64,000 nt of DNA, from positions 8,432,001 through 8,496,000 of the forward strand of contig OX579641.1 in NCBI GenBank assembly GCA_951230915.1, read 5' to 3'. The notes beneath the pieces were generated by a model. That model was not told where the DNA came from. It ran no database searches and saw only the letters and a program-made list of their open reading frames with translations. The position numbers and the translations under genes were made by a program. Within the stretch, counting starts at the first letter, position 1. Each line of letters begins with the position of its first letter. Positions 35,001-44,836 of the stretch are shown here, piece after piece. Source of the DNA: Antitrichia curtipendula. Its lineage: Eukaryota; Streptophyta; Bryopsida; Hypnales; Leucodontaceae.

Positions 35001-37074
35001 ATAGTTAACCAAACTATTTATCATAGGTCTTCATGTATGCACAATACAAAAACTTCTTCCAATAAACAGCTTCATAGTCTGGTCTATCTGCTGCAACAAC
35101 CTTATTGCAATTTGAAAACGAGAATTGAACAATATTGATAAAGGAACCTTAGTATTAACCTCCATAAGCAACTCCAGAACAATGGACAGAAAATTAGTCG
35201 AACAAGTTTGTAACTACCACCAATCGGTAGTTTGCAGTGTAAAAGTGTATGATAACATGCAGTCGCTCACTTGATGCTCAATCATAGGCCAAACATAAGA
35301 ACACGCTACATACATAGAGGATCAAGAGCTTCTCCATCACAACAAAATTTATTTTCTATTCAGATTAGGATCCATTCCATAAGCATACCCATAAAAAAAA
35401 TTAAAAAAAAAGGGTTCATGAACCATGTAATCTGCCTGGTTAATTATCATTTCAGCTGTGGCTAGACTGCGATTCATAATCTTTTAAGAAAAATCTCTCA
35501 AATCCTTGAAACCTCCATTCGTTTATCAATGAACACACCAGAAGTTCATTCTTAAGCACCAATTCCTCATTAACAAAAGCAGGTCACGCAACACAACGAA
35601 ACACCACAAGGAGCTTTATGGAGCTAAAACACAAGCGTGACTTGTCACCATCCAACTTAACCGCCATCAAAACACCATTCAAAAAACGTATACTGCTGAT
35701 CATACTCTTCAACAGGAGCCAACAAAATTACCTGGCTCAATTCGCCGCTCAGTCCGCTGCTGCGATTCCGGCCAGCAACTTCGGCGACTGATATCTCATC
35801 AAATACTTGCCCGATTCAAGAAATTTCGGTGCCCATTTTGACTCAATTTTCCTCCTCTTTCTAACGGTATAAGGTACGCCCTCTAACTCCTCGATCTTCA
35901 AAAGTTATCGCTGTTTGAAGCTTCCAGCAGCCACACCACCTCCGGCTTGCAAAACTCCCGACAGGTCCTGATCAGGCCGCCCAAATCGCTGCTCCAGCTG
36001 CGTCGCTGACGCTGCCGTTACTGACAAACGGAAGCTTAAAATCTCTCAAAAAACTACAGGAAAACTCAAACGCCCCAGAACACTATCACAAAAGTAACCG
36101 TTCTTCTCAGCAACAACAACTCAAACTCCACCCGAAGAACAACTGACAATTGGAAAAAAAACGAAGAAACCCACAAACCTAACCTCACAATCAGCTGGAA
36201 CACATTCCCTGTCACACAATGCAAGAACTGTTGGCTTCTAACCACACTCTGAGAAAATGACGAAACAAAGACCCAAGCTTCTACAAGATGACAATGATCG
36301 TAACCCTCATCGTCTCCGTCAACTTGCTCCAAAACACAGCTCTCGCAGACTACAGCCGTTGCACAATGCGAATGTACTACTGAGTTGCTCTCAACAAACA
36401 GGTTTTTATGTTGCACTTCTGTGGTGGCTTGTGGCAAGAAGATGACTGAACTTCTCAATAACGGCCGCCCAAAAACTTAAAACTCACAGTCATTCTCATA
36501 ATTACTTCACATGGCACTAACTGCTATTTGTTACTGCTCCTTTTTTTTTTAAATTATTAATTCAAATCTACTTCTTACCATTCACTCGGCACTTAGTATA
36601 CTTACTAAATTAAATTAAGGAAAATATTGTTATTATTATTATTATTATTATCATGTTTTCATTTTTCATTTTTCATTTTATTTTTATTTTTAAAATTTTA
36701 AAATTTATTTATTTTTAATTTGAATTAATTATGATTATCTATACTTCCAAATTTATCATGTTTTCATAAATTTCATAATAAATAAAGTCCACCCCACACT
36801 TAAATTAAAACTTGTCCCCAAGTTTTATTAAATTTTAATAATCTGTAGAAGACATTGAACAACATTAGTAACAGTTTAATCATTCCAAGGATTGTAGGTC
36901 CCAGTAAAAGGAAGAATAATTCCTAGCCGGTAAAAGTAAACTAAATTTGAAAGGGCTAAGTTGAATTTTGATACCCTCAGTTATTTTATATTTAATCCAA
37001 AACTATCTCTATGTTAAATGAAAAATGGGAATAACATTTGATCAAGGTAAATTTTTTTTTTTTTTTTTTTAAAC
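35001..37074 (-). other. Retroelement spacer between gag-pol and the post-pol ORF
   Basis: About 2 kb with no firm gene. 35700-36480 is more GC-rich than its surroundings and holds a 130-codon minus-strand frame (36458-36066) with a hydrophobic C-terminal half but no recognisable domain. A (TTA)n microsatellite lies near 36629-36651, and a T run at about 37052-37071 adjoins the gag-pol stop. 36351-37074 recurs at 44110-44836 with one extra TTA unit. Confidence 0.55.
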
Positions 37075-40000
37075 TTATTGATAATAAAATTTGAGTCGAT
37101 TTCCATTATAACGGGTAAGATGCACTTTTCCTTCAAAATCTTCTAGCTCAAAAGAACCATTATCAAAACTTTTTAGAATTTTATAAGGACCAAACCAACG
37201 CATCTGGAATTTGCCTGGAAACTTTTGAAAACGACTATCAAACAAAAGTACCAAATCATTAGTTTTTAGTATTTTAGGTTTTAATTTGCTATCATAAAAA
37301 CTTTTCCGTCGGTTTTGAATGCTAGCCATATTTAAATAAGCTTGAGCACGAGTTTCATCTAATTTTTCTAACATTGCGTAGCGTTCTTCTAAAGATTCTT
37401 TGTCACTAAGTTTATGATCAAGGGCTATCCTCAAAGATTGCAATTCTAATTCTATGGGCAAAATAGCCTCTTGGCCATAGACCAATTGAAAAGGGGTGTG
37501 TTTTGTTGTTACTTTATATGCAGTCCTATAGGCCCATAAAGCGTCAAAAAGTCTTTCATCCCAATCTGTATTCGACCCCTGTACAATTTTAGTAATGATT
37601 TTGCATAAAATCCCATTTGTTTTTTCAGTTTGCCCGTTAGCTCTAGGGTGATAAGGGGTAGTTTTCCTATGTTTGATTAAGTACTTGTTGGTTAAATTTT
37701 TAATGGTAGAATTTATAAAATGGGTCCCTCGGTCACTTACCAATTCTCTTGGACAACCAAACCTAGTAATTATATTTTCATATAAGAACTTTGCAACCGT
37801 TTGTGCATCATCTGTTCTTGTAGCTTGAGCTTCCGCCCATTTAGTCATATATTCAGTTGCTACAAGAATATATCTTTTTCTACCGTTTCTACTGGGGGGT
37901 TTTATGGGTCCAACAAAGTCAATCCCCCATTTTTCGAATGGTGTTTGAGCCAAAATGGGGGTTAGGGGCATTGCCGAAGTGGCAGTAGGCTTTCCAACTC
38001 TTTGACACGGATCACATTTTTTAACAAATTTTGCGGCATCTTTAAACAAAGAAGGCCACCAATATCCAGAATGAAGGACCTTTTTAGCGGTAACAAATCC
38101 CGCAAAATGTCCTCCACAACTAGATTCGTGACACCCTTTTAAAACATCTTCTATTTCACTTGGATTTACACATCTACGTAAAACACCATCATGTCCCAAT
38201 TTAAATAGTATTCCATCCAATAAGGTATAAGGTCTAGATCTTTGTATTAATCTTTCCTTTTGTTTATTAGTGAAATCAGAAGGAAAATTTATTGTAGACA
38301 AATAGTTCATAGTTTCTGCATATTCTAAAGGAATGACATCAACTTGAAAAAGTTGAGCATCCGGATAATTATCATCAACAGGTTCGGTGCCAACTTGTTC
38401 ATTAAGTCTAGAAAGGTGATCCGCATTTACATGTGATTTTCCAGGTCTAACATTAATCGTAAAATTAAATTCTTGTAATAAAAGTACCCATCTAGCAATT
38501 CGGCCACTTAATTGGGGTTTATTTATCATGTATTTTAGGGCATCATGATCTACATAAAAAGTAAACTTATAGCCCAAAAGATAATGGCGGAATTTCTGAA
38601 CAGAAAAAATCATTCCCAAAGCCTCCCGCTCTGTAACAGAATAATTCCTCTCAGCAGAAGTAAGTTGCCTACTTGCATAGTAAATAGGGTGATCATGTTT
38701 TTTATCATCTTTTTGACTAAGAACTGTACCAATTGCAAAATTAGAAGCATCAACATAGACCTCAAAATCTTTCTCCCAATTTGGACTTACTAAAATTGGG
38801 CTATTTATTAGTTTTATTTTTAAGGTCTGAAACGCTTTAGTGCATTGCTCAGTCCAAACTGGAGGTTGTTCACTCTTTTTTAATAAGTGTGTTAAGGGTA
38901 GGGCAATAGTGGCATATTTATGAATAAATCTTCTATAATAGCCAACATGACCTAAAAATCCTTTAACTCCAGTGACAGTATTTGGAACTGGCAAATTCGC
39001 AATAATTGCAACTTTATCTGGATCAGTGGCAATACCTTGTTTGGATACTATGTGTCCCAATAGTTTTCCAAAAGGTACTGCAAATTGAGATTTAGCTGAA
39101 TTAATAGAAATCCCAAATTTCTCACATTGTTCAAAACATTTAGTTAAACAAGTAGCATGATTAGACTTACTACTAAAGACACAAAAGTCATCTAAGAAAA
39201 TTTCCATAAATTTTCGTAGATATTCTTGAAAAGCTATAGTCATTAGTCTTTGAAAAGTAGCAGGTGCATTACAAAGACCAAAAGGCATTACTCTACACGC
39301 AAAAGTTCCCCAATCCGTAGTAAAGGTGGTCAGTAATTGATACATTAAAGCAATTTGAACCTGGTTATAACCTGAAAATCCATCCATCATTGAATAACAC
39401 TCGTATCCTGACACTGTATCTAACATGGTATCTGTAAAAGGTAAGGGAAAATAGTCTTTACGAGTGACACTATTCAATTTCCTATAGTCTTGACAAATAC
39501 GCAATTTGCCATTCTTCTTGGGAACAATGACAATTGCAGACACCCATTCACTATAAGGTACTGGATAGATAAATCCACATTCTAATAATTTATCAATTTC
39601 CTCTTTTACCATCAAAGAATATTTAGGGTTCATTCTGTATTGTCTTTGACGTACAGGTTTAGCATCTTTTTCTAGAATTATTTTATGCTCACAAATTTCT
39701 GGAGGGACTCCTCTAAGGTCTTTATAGGTCCAAGCAAAAGCACTCTTATTTCTTTTAAAGAAATTTCTCCAATAATGCCATTCAACCTTAGTCATTTTAG
39801 AATAGACCCTTATATTTTTTGGATCCTCTTCCGTTCCTAAATTCATATCTTGACATATATCTTTTAAAGATCCTAAATTAATAGGAGTTTTATCATCCTC
39901 CAAAAACATTTTTTCTAGGTCATGTGTATCTAAATCAAAATGCGGTTCTAACTCAGATTCTTCTATGGTCTCAACCATCCCAACCTCAGAAGTCTGCCAA

Positions 40001-43000
40001 GCTAGAATTGCATCATCTGAATCACCGTAGGTTGTTAATGGGGTAAAATATTCTCCAGGTCCAACACACTGGTAAGGGAAGGGACTTTTAGATATAGTTT
40101 TAGAAGATTCTTCAAAAGAGGTATTATAACCATTATCAGAAGAATTTGCCGATGTGATATTTGATTCATCCTCTTGGGTTTCCCCATGATATGTAATTGG
40201 AAACATAGGTAATGTTAGTTTTTGTTTTCCTTTCCCAATAGTTATTAGGCCTTTTCCCCAATCATCTTTTACATTGGCCATATGTAACCAAGGTCGGCCA
40301 AGTAAAATAGGATAGGAAGAAATGACATTGGGGACTTTGAATATAATGTAATCCACTTTATATTCTAAATTACCAATAAAAGTAGAAATCTGGGATAGCA
40401 TACCCAAAGGTTTGACTCTACTTTGATCCGCCATACGTAAAATTATGGGTGTGGGAATCATTGTTGTTAATCCTATTTCATCCATAGTTTCCTTACTCAT
40501 AAGGTTAACACTAGATCCCCCATCTATTTGAGCTCCCGTGATTAAGGTGCCATCAATTCTTACTTCAATGGTTGGGGCACCCGGATCTAAGGAAACATCA
40601 TGAATTTCATTTTCCTTAATCCTCTTTTTTACTAAAGCATGGCTAAGTTCACTCCTACACTTAGGTGAAATAGCTAAAAGTTGCTTTAGGGATATTTGAG
40701 GTTGTATAGAGTCTAAATTCTCTAAAATATTATAAGATTTCATTCCAGCTACTAGTCTCATCAAACGTTTATTAATTCTTTTAGATTTAGACCCATTTTT
40801 ACTAGGTAATGAAATTGGAAGCCTCCTCATAGGTATTTTAGTTGTAGATGGAATTAAAGGTGTATTGGGGATTTTTGGCAATAATACATTGTTCTCTAAA
40901 CTTTTTGTGGGTTGTAGAGAAGGTACATGTGATATAAATGGTTGTTTTTTTAAGGGTGAAGTTGGTGAAAATGAATCACCATCTAAAGATGCACGTTCAC
41001 TCCTATCGTCCTCTGAACTACTTTGGAAGGCCCCTTTTAAATTTAATTTATTTTTCAAGGTTGCACTACGGGTATTAACTGCAAAAGTAGGTTGTTTAAT
41101 TTGGAGTTCCATTGTTTGAGTTTGTAAGGTTTTAGAGATTTTATGGACTTCTTTTTCCTTAGATTCATCTTTAAATGTCACTTGCTTCCCTTGATTCCAA
41201 TCCCTCTCAGAAGGTGAAAACTTAGGCAAGTCTTCCTGACAATCATTAGCTGTATGTCCTGGCTTTCTACATCTTCCACATAAAGGGACATATCCTTCTT
41301 GTTTTCTAGGATTTGGACACTCATTGGCATAATGGCCTAATTCACCACATCTGTAACATACCACATGTTTCCCTTTTTGTGGTGTGTTATATTGGTGTGT
41401 ATTTGGGTTATAAGGTGGTCCGTTCCAGATAGGTGGTGCATTATATTCATCATTCCATCTGGGACGATTGTCATTTGGTTTATAAGGGGGATTAGCTCTA
41501 GGTCTTGTAAATGGTCTTTTGTTCATATTAGTTTGATTCCCTCCTTTATTAATCCAAGGTCTATTATTAGGTGAACTATCCACCTGCTGAACACTTTGTA
41601 AATTCCAACATTTAGTAATGTCATGATTTCCACCACAATAAGAACACTTAAGTGTTTGGTATGGAGGAGATGGACATTCATTAGCCATATGTCCTTGACC
41701 CTTACAAGTTGAACACCAAACATTAGAGCGGTTATTGTTAGGTTTAAAACGTTTAGGTCTACCCCCCGCCAATTTTACTTCCATGTTTTGTAATTGTTGA
41801 GTAAGTTTTTCTATTCGATCCATGTTAGGATCAACAATTGGCTTTTCATTAAGTGACTTTTCTACAACAATTTTAGATGGGGTAACAACCATAGGTTGAG
41901 GTTGGGGCATTAAATAAGGTTGTGGATACAAGGGTATATTTTGATCCACAATTGGACGAATTCGCCCTTGTAATTGATTTGGTGTCACTCTAGGTTGAGG
42001 TTCTAAAGCTGGATAAATTGTTTGGTCTGCATAAGGTATATAATCTTCATCAATCCTAGACTCTTCCCATATTTTTGCATGACGCAAACCTTCTAATAAA
42101 GTGTTAGGGCGTTTTTCTTTAGTATAAAGTTTTAATTCATAGGGGTACAAACCCCCCACAAATAAACTTATTAGAAAATCTTCAGGCATGTTGTGATTAG
42201 TCCATCTATTTAATAAATCTTGCATTCTCCCATAATAAGAATCTACACTCTCACCTACTCCCATTTTTATATGTCTTAATCTTTCTCGCAAACTTTCACT
42301 AAATCCGATTGGTCGGAATTGTGCAAGAAAGGCATTTTTTAAGGTATCCCAATCTACAAAGGTAGCCTGATTTTGTCTTTGATACCAAGAAAAAGCATTT
42401 GCTTGTAAGGTTGCTGGAAATGTGACCAAATAATCAGCTTCTGGGATTCTATTTGCTAAACAGCATGCTATAAATCTAGATAAATGAAAATCAGGGTCGG
42501 TCCCTATTTGGCCATAATAAATAGGCATAGGAGTAAGATTCAAAGGTCTTTGATTTGCCATTGAATTATTTTGATTTTTACTAGATAAAGATGAAGAAGG
42601 AGTAGAAGGTATATTATTAGAGTTTGTTGAGGAAGTAGAAGACTCCTTTGAACTATTAGACTCTAGATTACCTCCAGAAAAATTTAAACGATCAAAATCT
42701 TCTAAATTCCATAAAGAGTCAAAATCAAAAGGTTTATCCTTTTGTGAATTTGCAGGCGAAAAGTTTTGTTCAATAACTTGAACTCGCTCCCTAACGGTTT
42801 GTGTATTAGATTCTGTTTCAATAAAATTTCTTTCTAAAAGAAGTGTGGTATTTAAATCATAACCACCTTGTCCATAAGTATAAGTAGGAGTACTTAGAAG
42901 ACGTTCTACTTCTTGGGCTCTTTTCTCATTTTCTTCTTCACTTTCTAGTCTATCTCTTGGATTTGGAATTATAATTTCATCACACTCAACTTGAATAAAA

Positions 43001-43191
43001 TTAGTCTTTACTGAAGGAGAAGAAGGAGATCCTGAAGGTGATGTTCGATGTCCCTCTTCACAATGTGAATGAGAATGTGATTTATCACAAGATGGTAGTT
43101 TCCTTCTATGATCCCTAACTTTGGCACGTTTATCCCTAGCAAGTTTTTGTAATTCTTTTTTAATTTGGGATGGAGAAGGTACTCTTGACAT
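37075..43191 (-). CDS. Full-length Ty3/gypsy gag-pol polyprotein (middle copy)
   Basis: 2038 aa in one frame. Gag core at about 235-375; four zinc knuckles at 493-506, 516-528, 612-625 and 638-651. Protease site at about 888-894 reads IDGGSSV (DGG rather than the usual DTG/DSG), with ILLGRPW at 962-968. RT at about 1175-1345 with D1270 and IFLDD at 1331-1335 (FLDD rather than YxDD). RNase H at about 1475-1590 with D1481, E1521 and D1548. Integrase with HHCC zinc site (H1688, H1695, C1726, C1729), catalytic D1758, D1820, E1856 and GPY at 2001-2003; no chromodomain. No gag-pol frameshift or stop. All catalytic positions are present, so it looks coding-competent. The right flank runs into the assembly gap before the primer site. 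Confidence 0.95.
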   Translation of the reverse strand: MSRVPSPSQIKKELQKLARDKRAKVRDHRRKLPSCDKSHSHSHCEEGHRTSPSGSPSSPSVKTNFIQVECDEIIIPNPRDRLESEEENEKRAQEVERLLSTPTYTYGQGGYDLNTTLLLERNFIETESNTQTVRERVQVIEQNFSPANSQKDKPFDFDSLWNLEDFDRLNFSGGNLESNSSKESSTSSTNSNNIPSTPSSSLSSKNQNNSMANQRPLNLTPMPIYYGQIGTDPDFHLSRFIACCLANRIPEADYLVTFPATLQANAFSWYQRQNQATFVDWDTLKNAFLAQFRPIGFSESLRERLRHIKMGVGESVDSYYGRMQDLLNRWTNHNMPEDFLISLFVGGLYPYELKLYTKEKRPNTLLEGLRHAKIWEESRIDEDYIPYADQTIYPALEPQPRVTPNQLQGRIRPIVDQNIPLYPQPYLMPQPQPMVVTPSKIVVEKSLNEKPIVDPNMDRIEKLTQQLQNMEVKLAGGRPKRFKPNNNRSNVWCSTCKGQGHMANECPSPPYQTLKCSYCGGNHDITKCWNLQSVQQVDSSPNNRPWINKGGNQTNMNKRPFTRPRANPPYKPNDNRPRWNDEYNAPPIWNGPPYNPNTHQYNTPQKGKHVVCYRCGELGHYANECPNPRKQEGYVPLCGRCRKPGHTANDCQEDLPKFSPSERDWNQGKQVTFKDESKEKEVHKISKTLQTQTMELQIKQPTFAVNTRSATLKNKLNLKGAFQSSSEDDRSERASLDGDSFSPTSPLKKQPFISHVPSLQPTKSLENNVLLPKIPNTPLIPSTTKIPMRRLPISLPSKNGSKSKRINKRLMRLVAGMKSYNILENLDSIQPQISLKQLLAISPKCRSELSHALVKKRIKENEIHDVSLDPGAPTIEVRIDGTLITGAQIDGGSSVNLMSKETMDEIGLTTMIPTPIILRMADQSRVKPLGMLSQISTFIGNLEYKVDYIIFKVPNVISSYPILLGRPWLHMANVKDDWGKGLITIGKGKQKLTLPMFPITYHGETQEDESNITSANSSDNGYNTSFEESSKTISKSPFPYQCVGPGEYFTPLTTYGDSDDAILAWQTSEVGMVETIEESELEPHFDLDTHDLEKMFLEDDKTPINLGSLKDICQDMNLGTEEDPKNIRVYSKMTKVEWHYWRNFFKRNKSAFAWTYKDLRGVPPEICEHKIILEKDAKPVRQRQYRMNPKYSLMVKEEIDKLLECGFIYPVPYSEWVSAIVIVPKKNGKLRICQDYRKLNSVTRKDYFPLPFTDTMLDTVSGYECYSMMDGFSGYNQVQIALMYQLLTTFTTDWGTFACRVMPFGLCNAPATFQRLMTIAFQEYLRKFMEIFLDDFCVFSSKSNHATCLTKCFEQCEKFGISINSAKSQFAVPFGKLLGHIVSKQGIATDPDKVAIIANLPVPNTVTGVKGFLGHVGYYRRFIHKYATIALPLTHLLKKSEQPPVWTEQCTKAFQTLKIKLINSPILVSPNWEKDFEVYVDASNFAIGTVLSQKDDKKHDHPIYYASRQLTSAERNYSVTEREALGMIFSVQKFRHYLLGYKFTFYVDHDALKYMINKPQLSGRIARWVLLLQEFNFTINVRPGKSHVNADHLSRLNEQVGTEPVDDNYPDAQLFQVDVIPLEYAETMNYLSTINFPSDFTNKQKERLIQRSRPYTLLDGILFKLGHDGVLRRCVNPSEIEDVLKGCHESSCGGHFAGFVTAKKVLHSGYWWPSLFKDAAKFVKKCDPCQRVGKPTATSAMPLTPILAQTPFEKWGIDFVGPIKPPSRNGRKRYILVATEYMTKWAEAQATRTDDAQTVAKFLYENIITRFGCPRELVSDRGTHFINSTIKNLTNKYLIKHRKTTPYHPRANGQTEKTNGILCKIITKIVQGSNTDWDERLFDALWAYRTAYKVTTKHTPFQLVYGQEAILPIELELQSLRIALDHKLSDKESLEERYAMLEKLDETRAQAYLNMASIQNRRKSFYDSKLKPKILKTNDLVLLFDSRFQKFPGKFQMRWFGPYKILKSFDNGSFELEDFEGKVHLTRYNGNRLKFYYQ

Positions 43192-43312
43192 TAATTTTCT
43201 CCATATAATGGAAACAAAATCTCACCAATTGGGTATTTGTTTTTAATTTTTAATAATTTTTTTTTTTTTAATTTTTTAATTTAGACTTTTTGATTTTAAA
43301 TTTTTTTTTTTT

Positions 43313-43807
43313 TTAAGGACAAATTAATTTAAAATTTATATGGGGAGGATTTTGTCTTAAATGTATAAAATCAGGAATAAAAGGAGTGGATAGGAGATTA
43401 ATTGGTCCATAAATCAAAACATATGTTTTTCTCTCAATTTTAACTCCATTCCAACCCGCATAAATCCTTGGTACTTGGTTTTTAGTAATTACTTTTAATT
43501 TTCTATGTTGTAAAAATAAATAATGTAGAGAAGAATCTAGAAGTAATTCTCCATCCACAACTTTTATTTTATTATTAAATTCTTCACTTTCTTTCCAAAG
43601 TTTACTAAAAATAATCCGTTTTATATCTAAAGGGAATTTATCAATTTGATAAATAAAGTTTTTATTTCTAGGATAATTTCCAATAATTCTAAATCCTTCA
43701 CCTAAATATGCTCTCTTATAAAGTCTATATAATGCTTTGAAAAGACATGGTCCAGAAAAGAAGTCTTCTAAAATTTCTGGGACTTCCCAAGGAAAAATAT
43801 AATTCAT
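43313..43807 (-). CDS. Small pre-gag ORF B (middle copy)
   Basis: Identical in protein to the 164-aa ORF at 29144-29638. Same TAG-ATG junction with the preceding ORF and same A-rich stretch before gag. Function unknown. Confidence 0.6.
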   Translation of the reverse strand: MNYIFPWEVPEILEDFFSGPCLFKALYRLYKRAYLGEGFRIIGNYPRNKNFIYQIDKFPLDIKRIIFSKLWKESEEFNNKIKVVDGELLLDSSLHYLFLQHRKLKVITKNQVPRIYAGWNGVKIERKTYVLIYGPINLLSTPFIPDFIHLRQNPPHINFKLICP

Positions 43808-43909
43808 CTACACAAAATTATTACAACCTTGCCAAGACTTCCCTTTATTATTTTTCTCAACTTCCATGTTATCAATTTTAAGTTTTGTATGGAAATAAAT
43901 AAGAGTATC
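43808..43909 (-). CDS. Pre-gag ORF A, C-terminal part only (cut by gap)
   Basis: The last ~33 codons of the zinc-knuckle ORF, ending in the same TAG as the other copies. The rest, including the CCHC motif, is lost in the run of Ns. The truncation comes from the assembly gap, not from a biological break. Confidence 0.7.
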   Translation of the reverse strand, partial: DTLIYFHTKLKIDNMEVEKNNKGKSWQGCNNFV

Positions 43910-44109
43910 NNNNNNNNNNNNNNNNNNNNNNNNNNNNNNNNNNNNNNNNNNNNNNNNNNNNNNNNNNNNNNNNNNNNNNNNNNNNNNNNNNNNNNNNNNN
44001 NNNNNNNNNNNNNNNNNNNNNNNNNNNNNNNNNNNNNNNNNNNNNNNNNNNNNNNNNNNNNNNNNNNNNNNNNNNNNNNNNNNNNNNNNNNNNNNNNNNN
44101 NNNNNNNNN
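43910..44109. other. Assembly gap, exactly 200 Ns
   Basis: The round number suggests a placeholder of unknown true size. On its left the sequence ends inside pre-gag ORF A; on its right it restarts in the post-pol spacer. Translations across it are meaningless. Confidence 0.98.
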
Positions 44110-44836
44110 TACAGCCGTTGCACAATGCGAATGTACTACTGAGTTGCTCTCAACAAACAGGTTTTTATGTTGCACTTCTGTGGTGGCTTGTGGCAAGAAG
44201 ATGACTGAACTTCTCAATAACGGCCGCCCAAAAACTTAAAACTCACAGTCATTCTCATAATTACTTCACATGGCACTAACTGCTATTTGTTACTGCTCCT
44301 TTTTTTTTTAAATTATTAATTCAAATCTACTTCTTACCATTCACTCGGCACTTAGTATACTTACTAAATTAAATTAAGGAAAATATTGTTATTATTATTA
44401 TTATTATTATTATCATGTTTTCATTTTTCATTTTTCATTTTATTTTTATTTTTAAAATTTTAAAATTTATTTATTTTTAATTTGAATTAATTATGATTAT
44501 CTATACTTCCAAATTTATCATGTTTTCATAAATTTCATAATAAATAAAGTCCACCCCACACTTAAATTAAAACTTGTCCCCAAGTTTTATTAAATTTTAA
44601 TAATCTGTAGAAGACATTGAACAACATTAGTAACAGTTTAATCATTCCAAGGATTGTAGGTCCCAGTAAAAGGAAGAATAATTCCTAGCCGGTAAAAGTA
44701 AACTAAATTTGAAAGGGCTAAGTTGAATTTTGATACCCTCAGTTATTTTATATTTAATCCAAAACTATCTCTATGTTAAATGAAAAATGGGAATAACATT
44801 TGATCAAGGTAAATTTTTTTTTTTTTTTTTTTAAAC
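44110..44836 (-). repeat. Second copy of the post-pol spacer
   Basis: Matches 36351-37074 closely, with one additional TTA unit in the microsatellite near 44388-44413. It begins abruptly at the gap and is followed on its right by a full gag-pol. The post-pol ORF, polypurine tract and LTR that should lie to its left are absent. Confidence 0.85.

Noticed and set aside
36066..36458. 130-codon hydrophobic frame in the retroelement spacer, considered as an envelope remnant
   Set aside because: No signal peptide, cysteine pattern or known family, and other frames in this GC-richer patch are also open for long runs. Left as spacer.
43804..44239. ORFs of 80-137 codons across the gap
   Set aside because: They consist mostly of undetermined residues joining unrelated sequence across Ns.
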